NCBI RefSeq assembly: GCF_027594545.1
Contig: NZ_CP115160.1
Span: forward strand, 4,088,501 to 4,152,500
Source of the DNA: Algoriphagus sp. TR-M9
GTDB lineage: Bacteria > Bacteroidota > Bacteroidia > Cytophagales > Cyclobacteriaceae
DNA: 64,000 nt
Direction: 5' to 3'
The notes under the pieces were generated by a model. That model had not been told where the DNA came from. It worked only from the letters and a program-made list of their open reading frames with translations, and made no database searches. A program made the position numbers and the translations under genes. Positions 1 through 8,697 of this stretch are shown one piece after another. Positions within the stretch are counted from its first letter, which is position 1; every line of letters begins with the position of its first letter.

Positions 1-2272
1 TCAACTTGCCTTTGCCATCATTCAAATAAAGTCTATCCTGGAACACCTCATCTCCCACATTATAGTCATATACTCCTCCGCTTGCGACGTACAAATCCAT
101 AAACCCGTCCCCATTCGCATCAAAAGCTATGGCCTCGGTGTCTTCAGCATCTTTGGCAACAGCAAATGCGGAGGACTCAGCGGGAGAAAAATCACCATTG
201 CTCCCCTGAAACTGTAGACTAGCACTTACTCCAGGGCCAGAACCTAAAAATAAATCCTCCCTACCGTCTCCATTGAAATCTGCCAGTACCATGGCTTTTC
301 CATTGCCGGAAACTGGATTGATCAGCAGTGGTTGACGCTTGTAATCATTGATTTGACGACCTCGCGGAAGCTCAATTTCTCCTGCTAATGCCAGATAAGT
401 CGCTTCCTTGGCAGTTTCATAAACTTTGCGTTCAGCATCAGCCTGCTTTAGCTCTAGGGTTTGATTGGCAGAAGGAGCATTTAACAGGCTGACTTTGCCT
501 CCTGGCCAGGACACTTTCAGGGAGTCTATCTGAGAAGTTTCTCCCAACCCAAAATGCAAAATGGGAGAAATAGACGATTGGTATCCCCTATAAGGGTTTT
601 GCTCCAGCATCTGGATCTGCCCATCGGCATATAGGGTCACCTTGGCGCCCAGCGCATAGGAATTCCCATTTTCTCCACTGAGTTTTATTTTTAGATAATT
701 GCCATTCCCCTGCTCAGCAGAGCGATTTTTATAAACAAAAGCCGGAAGATTGATATTATTGATGACTAAATCCAAATCCCCGTCATTATCCAAATCACTG
801 TAGGCTGCCCCGCTACTATTGGCCGGATGGGCTATTCCCCAGCTGGAAGTTTGGTTTTGGAAAGTCAAATCCGCACTATTTTGAAAAATATAGTTAGTCA
901 GATTCGAAGAAGGCATATTCTTCACCATATTGAGCAAGTCCTGACGCTTCAATTTGCCTCCGGAAGTGCGGACGTAATTGTCCATGTACTTCAGAAAATC
1001 CTGGTTATTGTAATCCCTCAGGTAACCATTGGTCACAAACAGGTCTTTCCATCCGTCATTGTCAAAATCTGCAAATAAAGGCGCCCAGCTCCAGTCGGTA
1101 TTAGACACCCCTGCCAGCTGTCCGATCTCCTGAAAAGTACCATCTCCGGCATTTACTTGTAGCATGTTTCGCATGTACTGATGATGGAAACCCCGGTCCA
1201 CATTCAGTTGAAATTTCTCAAAATTGTCAGGGGCCAGCAGTAGTTTCTGTCGTTCATTTCCCTCTGGTAGCATATCCAAAGTGAAGATGTCCTGGAGCCC
1301 GTCATTGTTGTAATCAGCAATATCATTTCCCATGGAAAAGTGTGACACATGCCCCATACGGTCTAAAATCTCGTCTTGGAAGGTACCATCTCCCTGATTG
1401 ATATAAAGATAGTCCGGCATAGCGTAGTCATTGCCAATGTAGATATCCGGATAGCCATCCTGATTGATATCAGAAATAGCCACACCCAATCCATAAGATA
1501 GGCTAGAACTGGAAATACCGGCCTGCAAGGTAATTTCCTCAAATTTCCCTCCCTTATTTTCAAAAAGCTGGGGGCCGGCTTCATGCTTTTGCTTCAGCAA
1601 TACCTGGGTCAAATTGACATCCTGATTCTGAATGGATTTAGTGTTATGATTGAGTAGAAAAAGGTCTAAGTCCCCATCCAGGTCAAAATCAAAAAAGCTG
1701 GCCGAGGTGCTGGGTGAGCTAGAAGCAATCCCATATTGCGCTGCCATTTCTTCAAATATAGGAATGCCGTTTTCATCATTCCCTTGATTGACAAAAAGTT
1801 GATTGGTTCGCTTCTCTGGGGGCAGATTTCCAGAATAGCACTGATAAATGTCTAATTTATTGTCCCCATTGATATCGACGAATACCACGCCGGTCTTCCA
1901 GGGTCCGTTTCTTCCGCTTACTCCAGAGAGCTGCGTGATCTCTTTGAATTTCAACTCCCCCTCATTCAGGTAAAGCTGGCTGCCGCTGACATTGGCAGAA
2001 AAGTATATATCATCCAATCCATCCTGATTCAGGTCTCCTATAGCCACGCCTCCTCCATTGTAGAGGTATTCGTACATCAGGACATTGAGATTGAGATTTT
2101 CCTCAATCTGATTGCTAAAAGTAATCCCGGACTCCTCCGGCTGTAGCAATTCAAAAACTGCTGGGGTAGTGGATTTTTCAGCTCTGGAAGTGCCTGCTGA
2201 ATCATCCGGCCCGGAGCAGGAAAGTATCAGGAAACTGAAAATTACTACTGAAATGGAATTTCTGGTCATCAT
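1..2272 (-). CDS. FG-GAP/VCBS-repeat lipoprotein (CRTAC1/UnbV-like), 3' end outside window
   Basis: The frame is open from an ATG-ATG start at 2272 to the left edge, giving about 757 residues without a stop, so the C-terminus is missing. A lipoprotein signal (FLILSC then SG) is followed by many FG-GAP/VCBS beta-propeller repeats with calcium-binding loops such as DLNQDGLDD, DINGDNKLD, DLDGDLD and DLDNDGDLD. A middle segment (ILHFGLGETSQIDSLKVSWPGG) matches the ASPIC/UnbV domain; a further FG-GAP block (LADFNGDGREDLF) follows. Proteins of this family are usually 1,100-1,200 residues and commonly sit downstream of SusC/SusD in Cytophagales. A surface lipoprotein helping substrate capture is plausible, but the substrate is unknown. 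It is the third gene of the SusC-SusD operon, separated from susD by a hairpin. Confidence 0.85.
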   Translation of the reverse strand, partial: MMTRNSISVVIFSFLILSCSGPDDSAGTSRAEKSTTPAVFELLQPEESGITFSNQIEENLNLNVLMYEYLYNGGGVAIGDLNQDGLDDIYFSANVSGSQLYLNEGELKFKEITQLSGVSGRNGPWKTGVVFVDINGDNKLDIYQCYSGNLPPEKRTNQLFVNQGNDENGIPIFEEMAAQYGIASSSPSTSASFFDFDLDGDLDLFLLNHNTKSIQNQDVNLTQVLLKQKHEAGPQLFENKGGKFEEITLQAGISSSSLSYGLGVAISDINQDGYPDIYIGNDYAMPDYLYINQGDGTFQDEILDRMGHVSHFSMGNDIADYNNDGLQDIFTLDMLPEGNERQKLLLAPDNFEKFQLNVDRGFHHQYMRNMLQVNAGDGTFQEIGQLAGVSNTDWSWAPLFADFDNDGWKDLFVTNGYLRDYNNQDFLKYMDNYVRTSGGKLKRQDLLNMVKNMPSSNLTNYIFQNSADLTFQNQTSSWGIAHPANSSGAAYSDLDNDGDLDLVINNINLPAFVYKNRSAEQGNGNYLKIKLSGENGNSYALGAKVTLYADGQIQMLEQNPYRGYQSSISPILHFGLGETSQIDSLKVSWPGGKVSLLNAPSANQTLELKQADAERKVYETAKEATYLALAGEIELPRGRQINDYKRQPLLINPVSGNGKAMVLADFNGDGREDLFLGSGPGVSASLQFQGSNGDFSPAESSAFAVAKDAEDTEAIAFDANGDGFMDLYVASGGVYDYNVGDEVFQDRLYLNDGKGKL

Positions 2273-2282
2273 GCTATAAAAT

Positions 2283-2316
2283 AATCTAAGCCACCCCAAA
2301 TGGAGTGGCTTAGACT
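2283..2316 (-). terminator. Intra-operon hairpin between SusD and FG-GAP genes
   Basis: A perfect 10-bp stem (TCTAAGCCAC at 2285-2294 with GTGGCTTAGA at 2305-2314) encloses a 10-nt loop. Read on the minus strand it lies after the SusD stop and is followed by ATTATTTTATAG, a weak U-rich run. It could be a leaky terminator or a 3'-end stabiliser that keeps SusC/SusD mRNA higher than the downstream lipoprotein mRNA. Confidence 0.55.
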
Positions 2317-2337
2317 AAAAATTAATAAAGCTTCATT

Positions 2338-4206
2338 TTATTCAAATCCAGGATTCTGGATCAGTTCTGAGTTTCTATTCATCTCATCTCTATGAATAGG
2401 AGTGAAATACATCTTATCCAACCATAGTCGGTTTTCCTTACCTGGATCAATTGGCTGAACCACATATTCATAGTCATAAATCTCAGGATCATAGCGGTAG
2501 GTAGAAAGCGTTTCTCCTGGCTTCAATGTACCAGTAATGGAAACGATATTCGCCTGACGACCAAAGGTTTCCTCTGCTACCATCCACCTTCTTACATCGT
2601 GGAATCTTTGTTCTTCATAAGCCATCTCTATACGTCTTTCGTTTCTATAGCGCTCCATCAGCGCTTCACCGGATTCAGTAATTGCAGGCTGCCCTACTCT
2701 AAATCTGATTTGGTTCAGCCAGTCTCTGGCTACGTCTTCCTGACCCAATTCCAAAGATGCCTCCACATAATTCAATACTGCTTCGGTATATCTCAAAAAT
2801 GGCCAAGGAACTTCCTGCCAGGTGTTCTGATCTACTATAGCCGGATCCGGATCTATAAACTTACGTACATAGTATCCTGTGTAGCTACCATTCCAGTCCT
2901 CAATAGAACTGTTTCTGGTATCCAATCCAAAATGTGGGACTATATCACCAGATCCATCTACTACCTCATAGGTTCCAGTTTGGATTTGCCCTAGTGGATC
3001 CTTAGGCTGATTGGCTGTGGATCTGGGCTTCCACTGTGCACCATCATACAGAATAGATGCATAGAATCTGGCATCCCGGTTTTCATAAGGACTAGAGGCA
3101 TGATCAGGATTTGACCAGTCAAACTCGGTACCGTCCATCATTTCATAATCATCTACTAGTAGCTGAACCGGGGTATTACCTGCCCAGTTATTATAGCCAT
3201 TAGGACCATTATAAAGTCCCTGACGTCCTCCGTCTTCCTGATTCATATTGATGAAGTACCTAGCAAAAATCAACTCATTCTCTCCACCATTTCTGGAAAG
3301 GGAATTATTGATATAGTTTTGTATACCTTCTTCATGTGATACAGGCTCAGACAGGCCATAAAGATTTCCGCTTCCTTTTTGGATCACTTCCATCGCAGCA
3401 GCCTGTGCTTTTTGCCATCTTTCAGTCTGGTTTCCACTGGTATAAGCAAGTAACCCAATATCTCCATATCCAGCCAACAGCGATGAATTTGCTTGAGCAG
3501 TAGGTGCATCATGTAGATCAGAAGCTGCATATAGTAATACTCTGGATTTCAAAGCTAAGGCAGCCAATTCTGACGTACGTCCATCCACCATAGACTTTCC
3601 AGCTAATAAAGAAGCTGCCTCATCTAAATCTGAGATGATAAAATTGATCGTCTCTTCATAAGTAGCTCTAGGCAAAGTATAAGACTCTTCTCCTAATTCA
3701 TATGGACGCTCTACCAACGGTACACCGCCGAAATACCTAGCGAGATCATGATAATAATAGGCACGCATAAATAAAGCTTCACCCATTAATCGGTCTACTA
3801 TACCCCCATCATTTGGGAACTGAGGCTCAGAAAGCTCATCAATTGCCAAGTTTGTCCTACGGATGTAACTGTAAAGCCTCTGCCAGTTCCAAGTTCTTCT
3901 ATCGGTGTTGTTCCATCCAACATCCGCAGGGTTTACTCTGGCTTCAGTGACCGTAGTAATACCTCTTCCCGGGTGAGTAAAGATGGCTTCATCAGTAAAA
4001 GAAGCCAACATTTCTTCATTAAAGCCTCCATTTCCCAAACCTTGGTAAATTCCTGTGACAAATGCTTCTGCCAATGCTGGATCAGACCATACCTGAGATT
4101 CAGATATTTCAGTTAGTGGCTCTGTATTCAGAAAGTCACCATTACAACTTGCTATGGTAAAGCAAGCTGAAATCATTATTACTAAGTGTTTTATATTTCT
4201 TTTCAT
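2338..4206 (-). CDS. SusD/RagB-type outer-membrane nutrient-binding lipoprotein
   Basis: This 622-residue protein has a lipoprotein signal with the lipobox cysteine at residue 21 (TIASC), then the SusD_3/RagB architecture. The N-terminal part contains the TPR-like helices (MGEALFMRAYYYHDLARYFG, ALALKSRVLLYAA). The C-terminal part ends with the typical RNERRIEMAYEEQRFHDVRRW motif and a short tail NPGFE. SusD-family proteins cap the SusC channel at the cell surface and bind oligosaccharides or peptides; the ligand cannot be read from sequence. The gene starts 12 bp after the SusC stop, so the two are translated from one transcript. Confidence 0.95.
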   Translation of the reverse strand: MKRNIKHLVIMISACFTIASCNGDFLNTEPLTEISESQVWSDPALAEAFVTGIYQGLGNGGFNEEMLASFTDEAIFTHPGRGITTVTEARVNPADVGWNNTDRRTWNWQRLYSYIRRTNLAIDELSEPQFPNDGGIVDRLMGEALFMRAYYYHDLARYFGGVPLVERPYELGEESYTLPRATYEETINFIISDLDEAASLLAGKSMVDGRTSELAALALKSRVLLYAASDLHDAPTAQANSSLLAGYGDIGLLAYTSGNQTERWQKAQAAAMEVIQKGSGNLYGLSEPVSHEEGIQNYINNSLSRNGGENELIFARYFINMNQEDGGRQGLYNGPNGYNNWAGNTPVQLLVDDYEMMDGTEFDWSNPDHASSPYENRDARFYASILYDGAQWKPRSTANQPKDPLGQIQTGTYEVVDGSGDIVPHFGLDTRNSSIEDWNGSYTGYYVRKFIDPDPAIVDQNTWQEVPWPFLRYTEAVLNYVEASLELGQEDVARDWLNQIRFRVGQPAITESGEALMERYRNERRIEMAYEEQRFHDVRRWMVAEETFGRQANIVSITGTLKPGETLSTYRYDPEIYDYEYVVQPIDPGKENRLWLDKMYFTPIHRDEMNRNSELIQNPGFE

Positions 4207-4218
4207 TATTTCGGGTTT

Positions 4219-7200
4219 TTAGAATGAAACAGAAAGACCAGTGTTGAGTACCCTTGCTTGTGGGTAATACTGCCCATTGGCGCTACTTGATTCAGGATCT
4301 AGTATCTTCAATTTGTCCCAAGTGAGTAGATTCAATCCATTTACATAGAATCTAGCATTTTGTATTCCAACTTTCTCAGTTATGTGAGCAGGAAGGTTAT
4401 ACCCGATCTCCAAGTTCTTCAATCTTAGGTAGTCTGTTTCTCTAAACCAGTACGTATTTCCACTGGAATAGTATTGATCATTTCTATTGGCAATTCTAGG
4501 GTGTACACTGCTAGGATTATCAATAGTCCATCTATTTTCATAGATATCTAAGAAATAGTTACCAATATTTCCTGACTCGTTAGCAGAGATATTTTGTCTT
4601 GCTCCCATTGCTCCTTGGAAGAGAATGGCCAAATCAAAGCCTTTCCAGTTTGCACTGAAATTCACCCCACCCTGGAAGGTAGGGATATTGTTCTGATCCA
4701 TACGTACCTGATCAAGCTGGTTGATTTCACCATCTCCATTATAATCTTTGAATCTCATATCACCAGGACGTAGGTTATTGGTGATAGCAGTATAGTCCAA
4801 GGTTTCTGCATCAATAGACTGCTGATCAGGGAATACTCCATCATACAGATAGACCAAACCTGTATTCATAGGACTACCCGTGGACATCTGCCAATCAGGT
4901 GCTCCTGGAGACTCATCCCAGAACAAAATGCTGTTCTTGGCATAGCCACCATTTACGCTAGCAGAATACTGGAATTCTCCTTTTCCACCTCGGATACCTA
5001 GATTCAAGTCAAATCCCTTGTTTTCAACCTCGCCTATATTCTCAGCAGGAAGGGAAAGTCCAGTAGTCTGTGGGACTGAGGCATTCCTTCTCCAAAGAAT
5101 ATTGGTACGCTTGTTATAGAACATATCAAATTCGAAGAAGATTTTGCCCTGCAAGAACTGACCTTCAAAACCTATATTGGAATTATTAGCAATCTCCCAA
5201 GTAATAGCATTGTTGGGAACTCTTGTCTCGAACAGGGTCTTGGTCTGAGCGCCATCTATGATGTAAGAGCTAAAGCCATAAGTGGAAAGGAATTGATACT
5301 CTTGCAATTCATCATCAAAGAAAATTTGATCGTTACCTAGCTGTCCCCATGATCCTCTGATTTTGAAGAAGTCAAAGGTACCGCCTAGGCTGTTTTGCCA
5401 GAATCCCTCATCAGATACAACCCAACCTAACATTATACCTGGGAAGAATCCAAATCTGGTATCCTCGGGGAAGATGTAAGAACCATCATATCTCCATAAG
5501 AACTCAGCGAGGTATTTTTCCTTGAAGTTATAAGCAACTCTACCGAAATAATTCAAACGAGCTCTGTTAAATGCTCCCCCACCATTATCCTTCTGCAAAT
5601 CACCTCCTGCAAACATCTGATCAACTGCCGGGGAAATAAAGAACCGTCTGTAAGCATTGAAGTCATTCCCCTCAATGGTCTCCCGGTTTACACCAGCTAC
5701 CACATTCAATGTATGAATGTCATTGAAGGTCTTATCATAATTGAACACACCACCTAGAAGTATATTCAACTGCTGGGAAGTAGACTCACTTAACCTAGGC
5801 TCTGCGGGACCTCTTTTACTAGGAACCAATACAGGGGTCACTCCATCCTCCTCAAATCCACTACCCATTTCGTATAAAGTCCATGGAATCTCCCACCTTT
5901 TGGTAGCTCTGATGTACTTATCTATGGCTGCAGTACCCGTGAACTTCAGACCTTCCACTCCAGGAATCTTGATTTCCAGGTTACCTGTAGTCTGAATGTA
6001 ATCTCTTTTATCACGATCGTATCCTGTAGCATTGGTGGTTACTACCACTGGATTTTGTCCATTTTCAATATCAGGCCCTGGTAGGCCGTTTGGCCAGTAC
6101 GCCGGCTGATTAGGCTTACCCCTCATCTGCATACGGAAAATTGGCTGAGCACCTACAGTAGGGAAGAATCTAGACTCCTCTCTGGCCATAATACCCAATC
6201 CTACTTTTACATACTCGTTGATATTCGCATCCAGATTGATACGGAAGTCATACTGCTTATAGCCAGTGGCAGCATCCTTATAGTATGCATCCTGGTTTTG
6301 GTAACCTAAGGAAGTCAAATACTTCACATTTTCGCTACCACCTACTAGCTGTAGATTATACCTACTCTGTGGTGACCAGGTTTTCAACGTTTCCCCGTAC
6401 CAGTCAGTATTTGGATAGTGCCAAGGATCAGAACCATTTCTATACAATTCCAATTCGTCCGGAGTATAAGGAGCAGATCTCAGAGATCCATCTGGCCGCA
6501 CATATTCACCTGATTGCTGATAAGCTGCATTTGCTGCTGACCACTCCTCCGTAGGAAGCTCATATACACTGAGGTCGTTCAGCATGGAAGCATACTGCGC
6601 TGCATTTGCTAAATCTGGAACTCTTGTAGGCTGAGCCCAACCCTGGTTCACCTGGAAGGTCAACTCTGGTTTACCAGTAGTACCTCTTTTAGTGGTGACC
6701 AAGATTACACCGTTGGCAGCTCGTGATCCATAAATCGCAGCAGAAGCATCCTTCAATACGGAGATATTCTCAATATCGTTTGGATTCAATCGCTCCAACC
6801 CACCAGCTCTTGCTGGAATTCCATCGATTACAATCAAGGCATCATTATTACCTAAGGTATTGGAACCACGGATACGGATACCAGAACCATCATATCCCGG
6901 CTCACCACTTCTGTTTACCGCTACTACCCCAGCCATACGTCCGGCGATGGAATTGGACAGGTTCATTGCTGGAGACTTGGTCAGTTCCTTACCTTTTACG
7001 GTAGCCACGGAACCTGTGATGGTCTCCTTCTTTTGCTCACCATATCCCACCACAATCACTTCTTCAAGAGATTGTGTATCCGGCAACAAGGTAAGATCAA
7101 AGGTTGATCGATTACCTACAGGGACTTCCATGGTAGTGAAGCCAATAAAAGACAACACCAACACATCTGATTCTCCTGAAACATTGACAGAGAATTTTCC

Positions 7201-7395
7201 ATCTATATCTGTCACGGCACCTACAGTGGTTCCTTTGACCACTACAGATACACCTGGAAGAGGTAAATTATCCTCGCCTGAAATGACGACACCAGACACC
7301 TCCCTCGTCTGGGCAAGCACTGAGCTCATCAGGCCCAGGCAAAATAGTAATGTTAAGCCACACAGCTTAAACTGAGTAAAGTTTCTCATTGGCAT
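4219..7395 (-). CDS. SusC/RagA-type TonB-linked outer-membrane transporter
   Basis: The frame extends up to an ATG at 7494, but the start at 7395 (MPMRNF; alternatively the ATG at 7389) gives a clean Sec signal peptide ending MSSVLAQ. After it come a CarboxypepD_reg-like domain (about residues 30-110), the SusC linker VIVVGYGEQKKETITGSV, a plug domain with GIRIRGSNTLGNNDALIVIDG and NPNDIENISVLKDASAAIYG, and a large beta-barrel ending in the aromatic LSVSF. The protein is about 1,058 residues, normal for the family. It imports a glycan or peptide across the outer membrane with the SusD partner encoded 12 bp downstream. The 5' region carries a palindrome that may be an operator. Confidence 0.95.
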   Translation of the reverse strand: MPMRNFTQFKLCGLTLLFCLGLMSSVLAQTREVSGVVISGEDNLPLPGVSVVVKGTTVGAVTDIDGKFSVNVSGESDVLVLSFIGFTTMEVPVGNRSTFDLTLLPDTQSLEEVIVVGYGEQKKETITGSVATVKGKELTKSPAMNLSNSIAGRMAGVVAVNRSGEPGYDGSGIRIRGSNTLGNNDALIVIDGIPARAGGLERLNPNDIENISVLKDASAAIYGSRAANGVILVTTKRGTTGKPELTFQVNQGWAQPTRVPDLANAAQYASMLNDLSVYELPTEEWSAANAAYQQSGEYVRPDGSLRSAPYTPDELELYRNGSDPWHYPNTDWYGETLKTWSPQSRYNLQLVGGSENVKYLTSLGYQNQDAYYKDAATGYKQYDFRINLDANINEYVKVGLGIMAREESRFFPTVGAQPIFRMQMRGKPNQPAYWPNGLPGPDIENGQNPVVVTTNATGYDRDKRDYIQTTGNLEIKIPGVEGLKFTGTAAIDKYIRATKRWEIPWTLYEMGSGFEEDGVTPVLVPSKRGPAEPRLSESTSQQLNILLGGVFNYDKTFNDIHTLNVVAGVNRETIEGNDFNAYRRFFISPAVDQMFAGGDLQKDNGGGAFNRARLNYFGRVAYNFKEKYLAEFLWRYDGSYIFPEDTRFGFFPGIMLGWVVSDEGFWQNSLGGTFDFFKIRGSWGQLGNDQIFFDDELQEYQFLSTYGFSSYIIDGAQTKTLFETRVPNNAITWEIANNSNIGFEGQFLQGKIFFEFDMFYNKRTNILWRRNASVPQTTGLSLPAENIGEVENKGFDLNLGIRGGKGEFQYSASVNGGYAKNSILFWDESPGAPDWQMSTGSPMNTGLVYLYDGVFPDQQSIDAETLDYTAITNNLRPGDMRFKDYNGDGEINQLDQVRMDQNNIPTFQGGVNFSANWKGFDLAILFQGAMGARQNISANESGNIGNYFLDIYENRWTIDNPSSVHPRIANRNDQYYSSGNTYWFRETDYLRLKNLEIGYNLPAHITEKVGIQNARFYVNGLNLLTWDKLKILDPESSSANGQYYPQARVLNTGLSVSF

Positions 7396-7506
7396 TTTAG
7401 GTTTATTATTAATAAATATTAACATTCGAAGTTGAGGGTAATTAAAACCAATTGCAAACTGTTTATTGCTGAAAAATGACTGAATCATGACCATTCCTTC
7501 TGATAT

Positions 7507-7528
7507 TATTGTTCTGAATTGAACAATA
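7507..7528. promoter_or_regulatory. Palindrome upstream of the susC operon (putative operator)
   Basis: TATTGTTC (7507-7514), a 6-bp spacer and GAACAATA (7521-7528) form a perfect 8-6-8 inverted repeat, 112 bp upstream of the preferred susC start. It is the only strong dyad in the susC upstream region. No adjacent regulator gene is present in the window, so the binding protein is unknown. Confidence 0.4.
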
Positions 7529-7634
7529 TTGCATTATTCTGATAAAAACAGTAGGATTCTTCTAAATCAACATAAAGGCTGAAAATTGATTTAGGTCAAA
7601 AAAAATTGGGATAAATTCCTTCAAAAACCTCCCA

Positions 7635-8291
7635 TTACAGCCTTCCAACAATCATTTTAGTTGGAATTCTTACCGCCCACATTCCGCGTAAGTCACCAAT
7701 TTTATGGCCTTTGGCTAAATCATTTGGGTAAAGTGCATTCAATTTTTCCAAGGTGGATTTGGATATTTCGGTTTCAGGATTTCCATGACAACTCAGGCAG
7801 AAGCCATTCGGGATCACTATGGCCTTCGTATATAACAGAGCCTGAGCATTTTGTGTTTTTTGAATATTCGGTTCGTTTGGAATGTCGTTTTCAGAATTAT
7901 ACGCATAGGCATCCAAAATCGGAAATTCCGCCTCATCAGGCAGATCTTTGGGATTTCTGGCCCGGGTAGAAACCCGCCTGATTTCTACGCCGAATTGCTC
8001 ACTCAATTCCTTCACTATAGGAGTGGCGTTGGCGTTGCAAAATTCCACCGCCCCATCCGGACCTTGATCAGCCACAGCATTTTTCAATTGGCCCATAAGT
8101 GCGGCCTGAGCAGCCTGAGTAATGGAATCCCCCCAGATCATAGCCTCCTCTGTGATTTCCACTTCCGAGAGTTTTTTCACCTCCATGTTTTTATTTACAG
8201 CTTCAAAAACCTCCTTGGAAACCCGCTCTCGAGGGCCACAGCCGGAAATCGCTATTACAAAAACTATGATAATGGATAATGAAGCTTTCAT
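7635..8291 (-). CDS. DUF3365 (Tll0287-like) c-type haem lipoprotein
   Basis: A 218-residue protein with a lipobox cysteine at residue 18 (AISGC). The body resembles the DUF3365/Tll0287-like haem domain: an N-terminal helix bundle with AVEFCNANATPIVKELS, then RRVSTRARNPKDLPDE, and a single c-haem motif CLSCH at residues 165-169 followed by the typical GDLRGMWAVRIP ending. Such proteins bind haem covalently and are often the sensory part of redox kinases; here the domain stands alone and is predicted to be lipid-anchored in the periplasm. It is in the same direction as the susC operon but upstream of it, with no close partner, so its role is not known. Confidence 0.85.
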   Translation of the reverse strand: MKASLSIIIVFVIAISGCGPRERVSKEVFEAVNKNMEVKKLSEVEITEEAMIWGDSITQAAQAALMGQLKNAVADQGPDGAVEFCNANATPIVKELSEQFGVEIRRVSTRARNPKDLPDEAEFPILDAYAYNSENDIPNEPNIQKTQNAQALLYTKAIVIPNGFCLSCHGNPETEISKSTLEKLNALYPNDLAKGHKIGDLRGMWAVRIPTKMIVGRL

Positions 8292-8697
8292 AGTAAAATG
8301 ATCTGATTATCCGCAATGATGCCAGTAGTTAAAGAAGAGGCTGGAAAGTAGCCGATAATCGTCCACCGACAACAGTCCACTGCCTACAGCACGTAGAAAA
8401 AAACCTTAACCCATAATTTCTCTCGCTACTGGTAAAAAGCGGATAACCATAATTTAATATAAGTATAGTCAAATCTACAAATCTTTAACATCTCCACCCT
8501 ATGAAAAAGCTGATTTACCATGGCAATTGATAGTTGACCCAGTCTTTGGCTCAGCATAAGATCATGATAGGTTTAGGATTCAATGGGGATCTGCGACTTT
8601 TCTGCAGGCAAAACGAGTGTTTTACTTATAAACGACTTCCTTAGCTTCCTCTAATTCACTTATTTTGAAATATATTAGATCTTGAATACTTTTCTCC
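8292..8697. other. Intergenic region with a short degenerate 14-bp repeat
   Basis: About 400 bp between two divergent genes. The only structure I can support is at 8361-8389, where two 14-bp units (GTCCACCGACAACA, GTCCACTGCCTACA) match at 10 of 14 positions. No credible small ORF or RNA gene was seen. Promoters of the DUF3365 gene and of the YCF48-like gene must lie here, but no clear TAnnTTTG box stands out. Confidence 0.5.
8361..8389. repeat. Degenerate 14-bp tandem repeat (GTCCAC family)
   Basis: Units at 8361-8374 and 8375-8388 agree at 10 of 14 positions; GTCCAC recurs with a 14-bp period. It resembles in period, not sequence, the TCTTG/TCTAG repeats at 45053-45108 and 48747-48780. Confidence 0.45.

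Noticed and set aside
6860..7375. A 171-codon frame antisense to the SusC signal and plug region
   Set aside because: Shadow frame; low-complexity threonine/proline-rich product.
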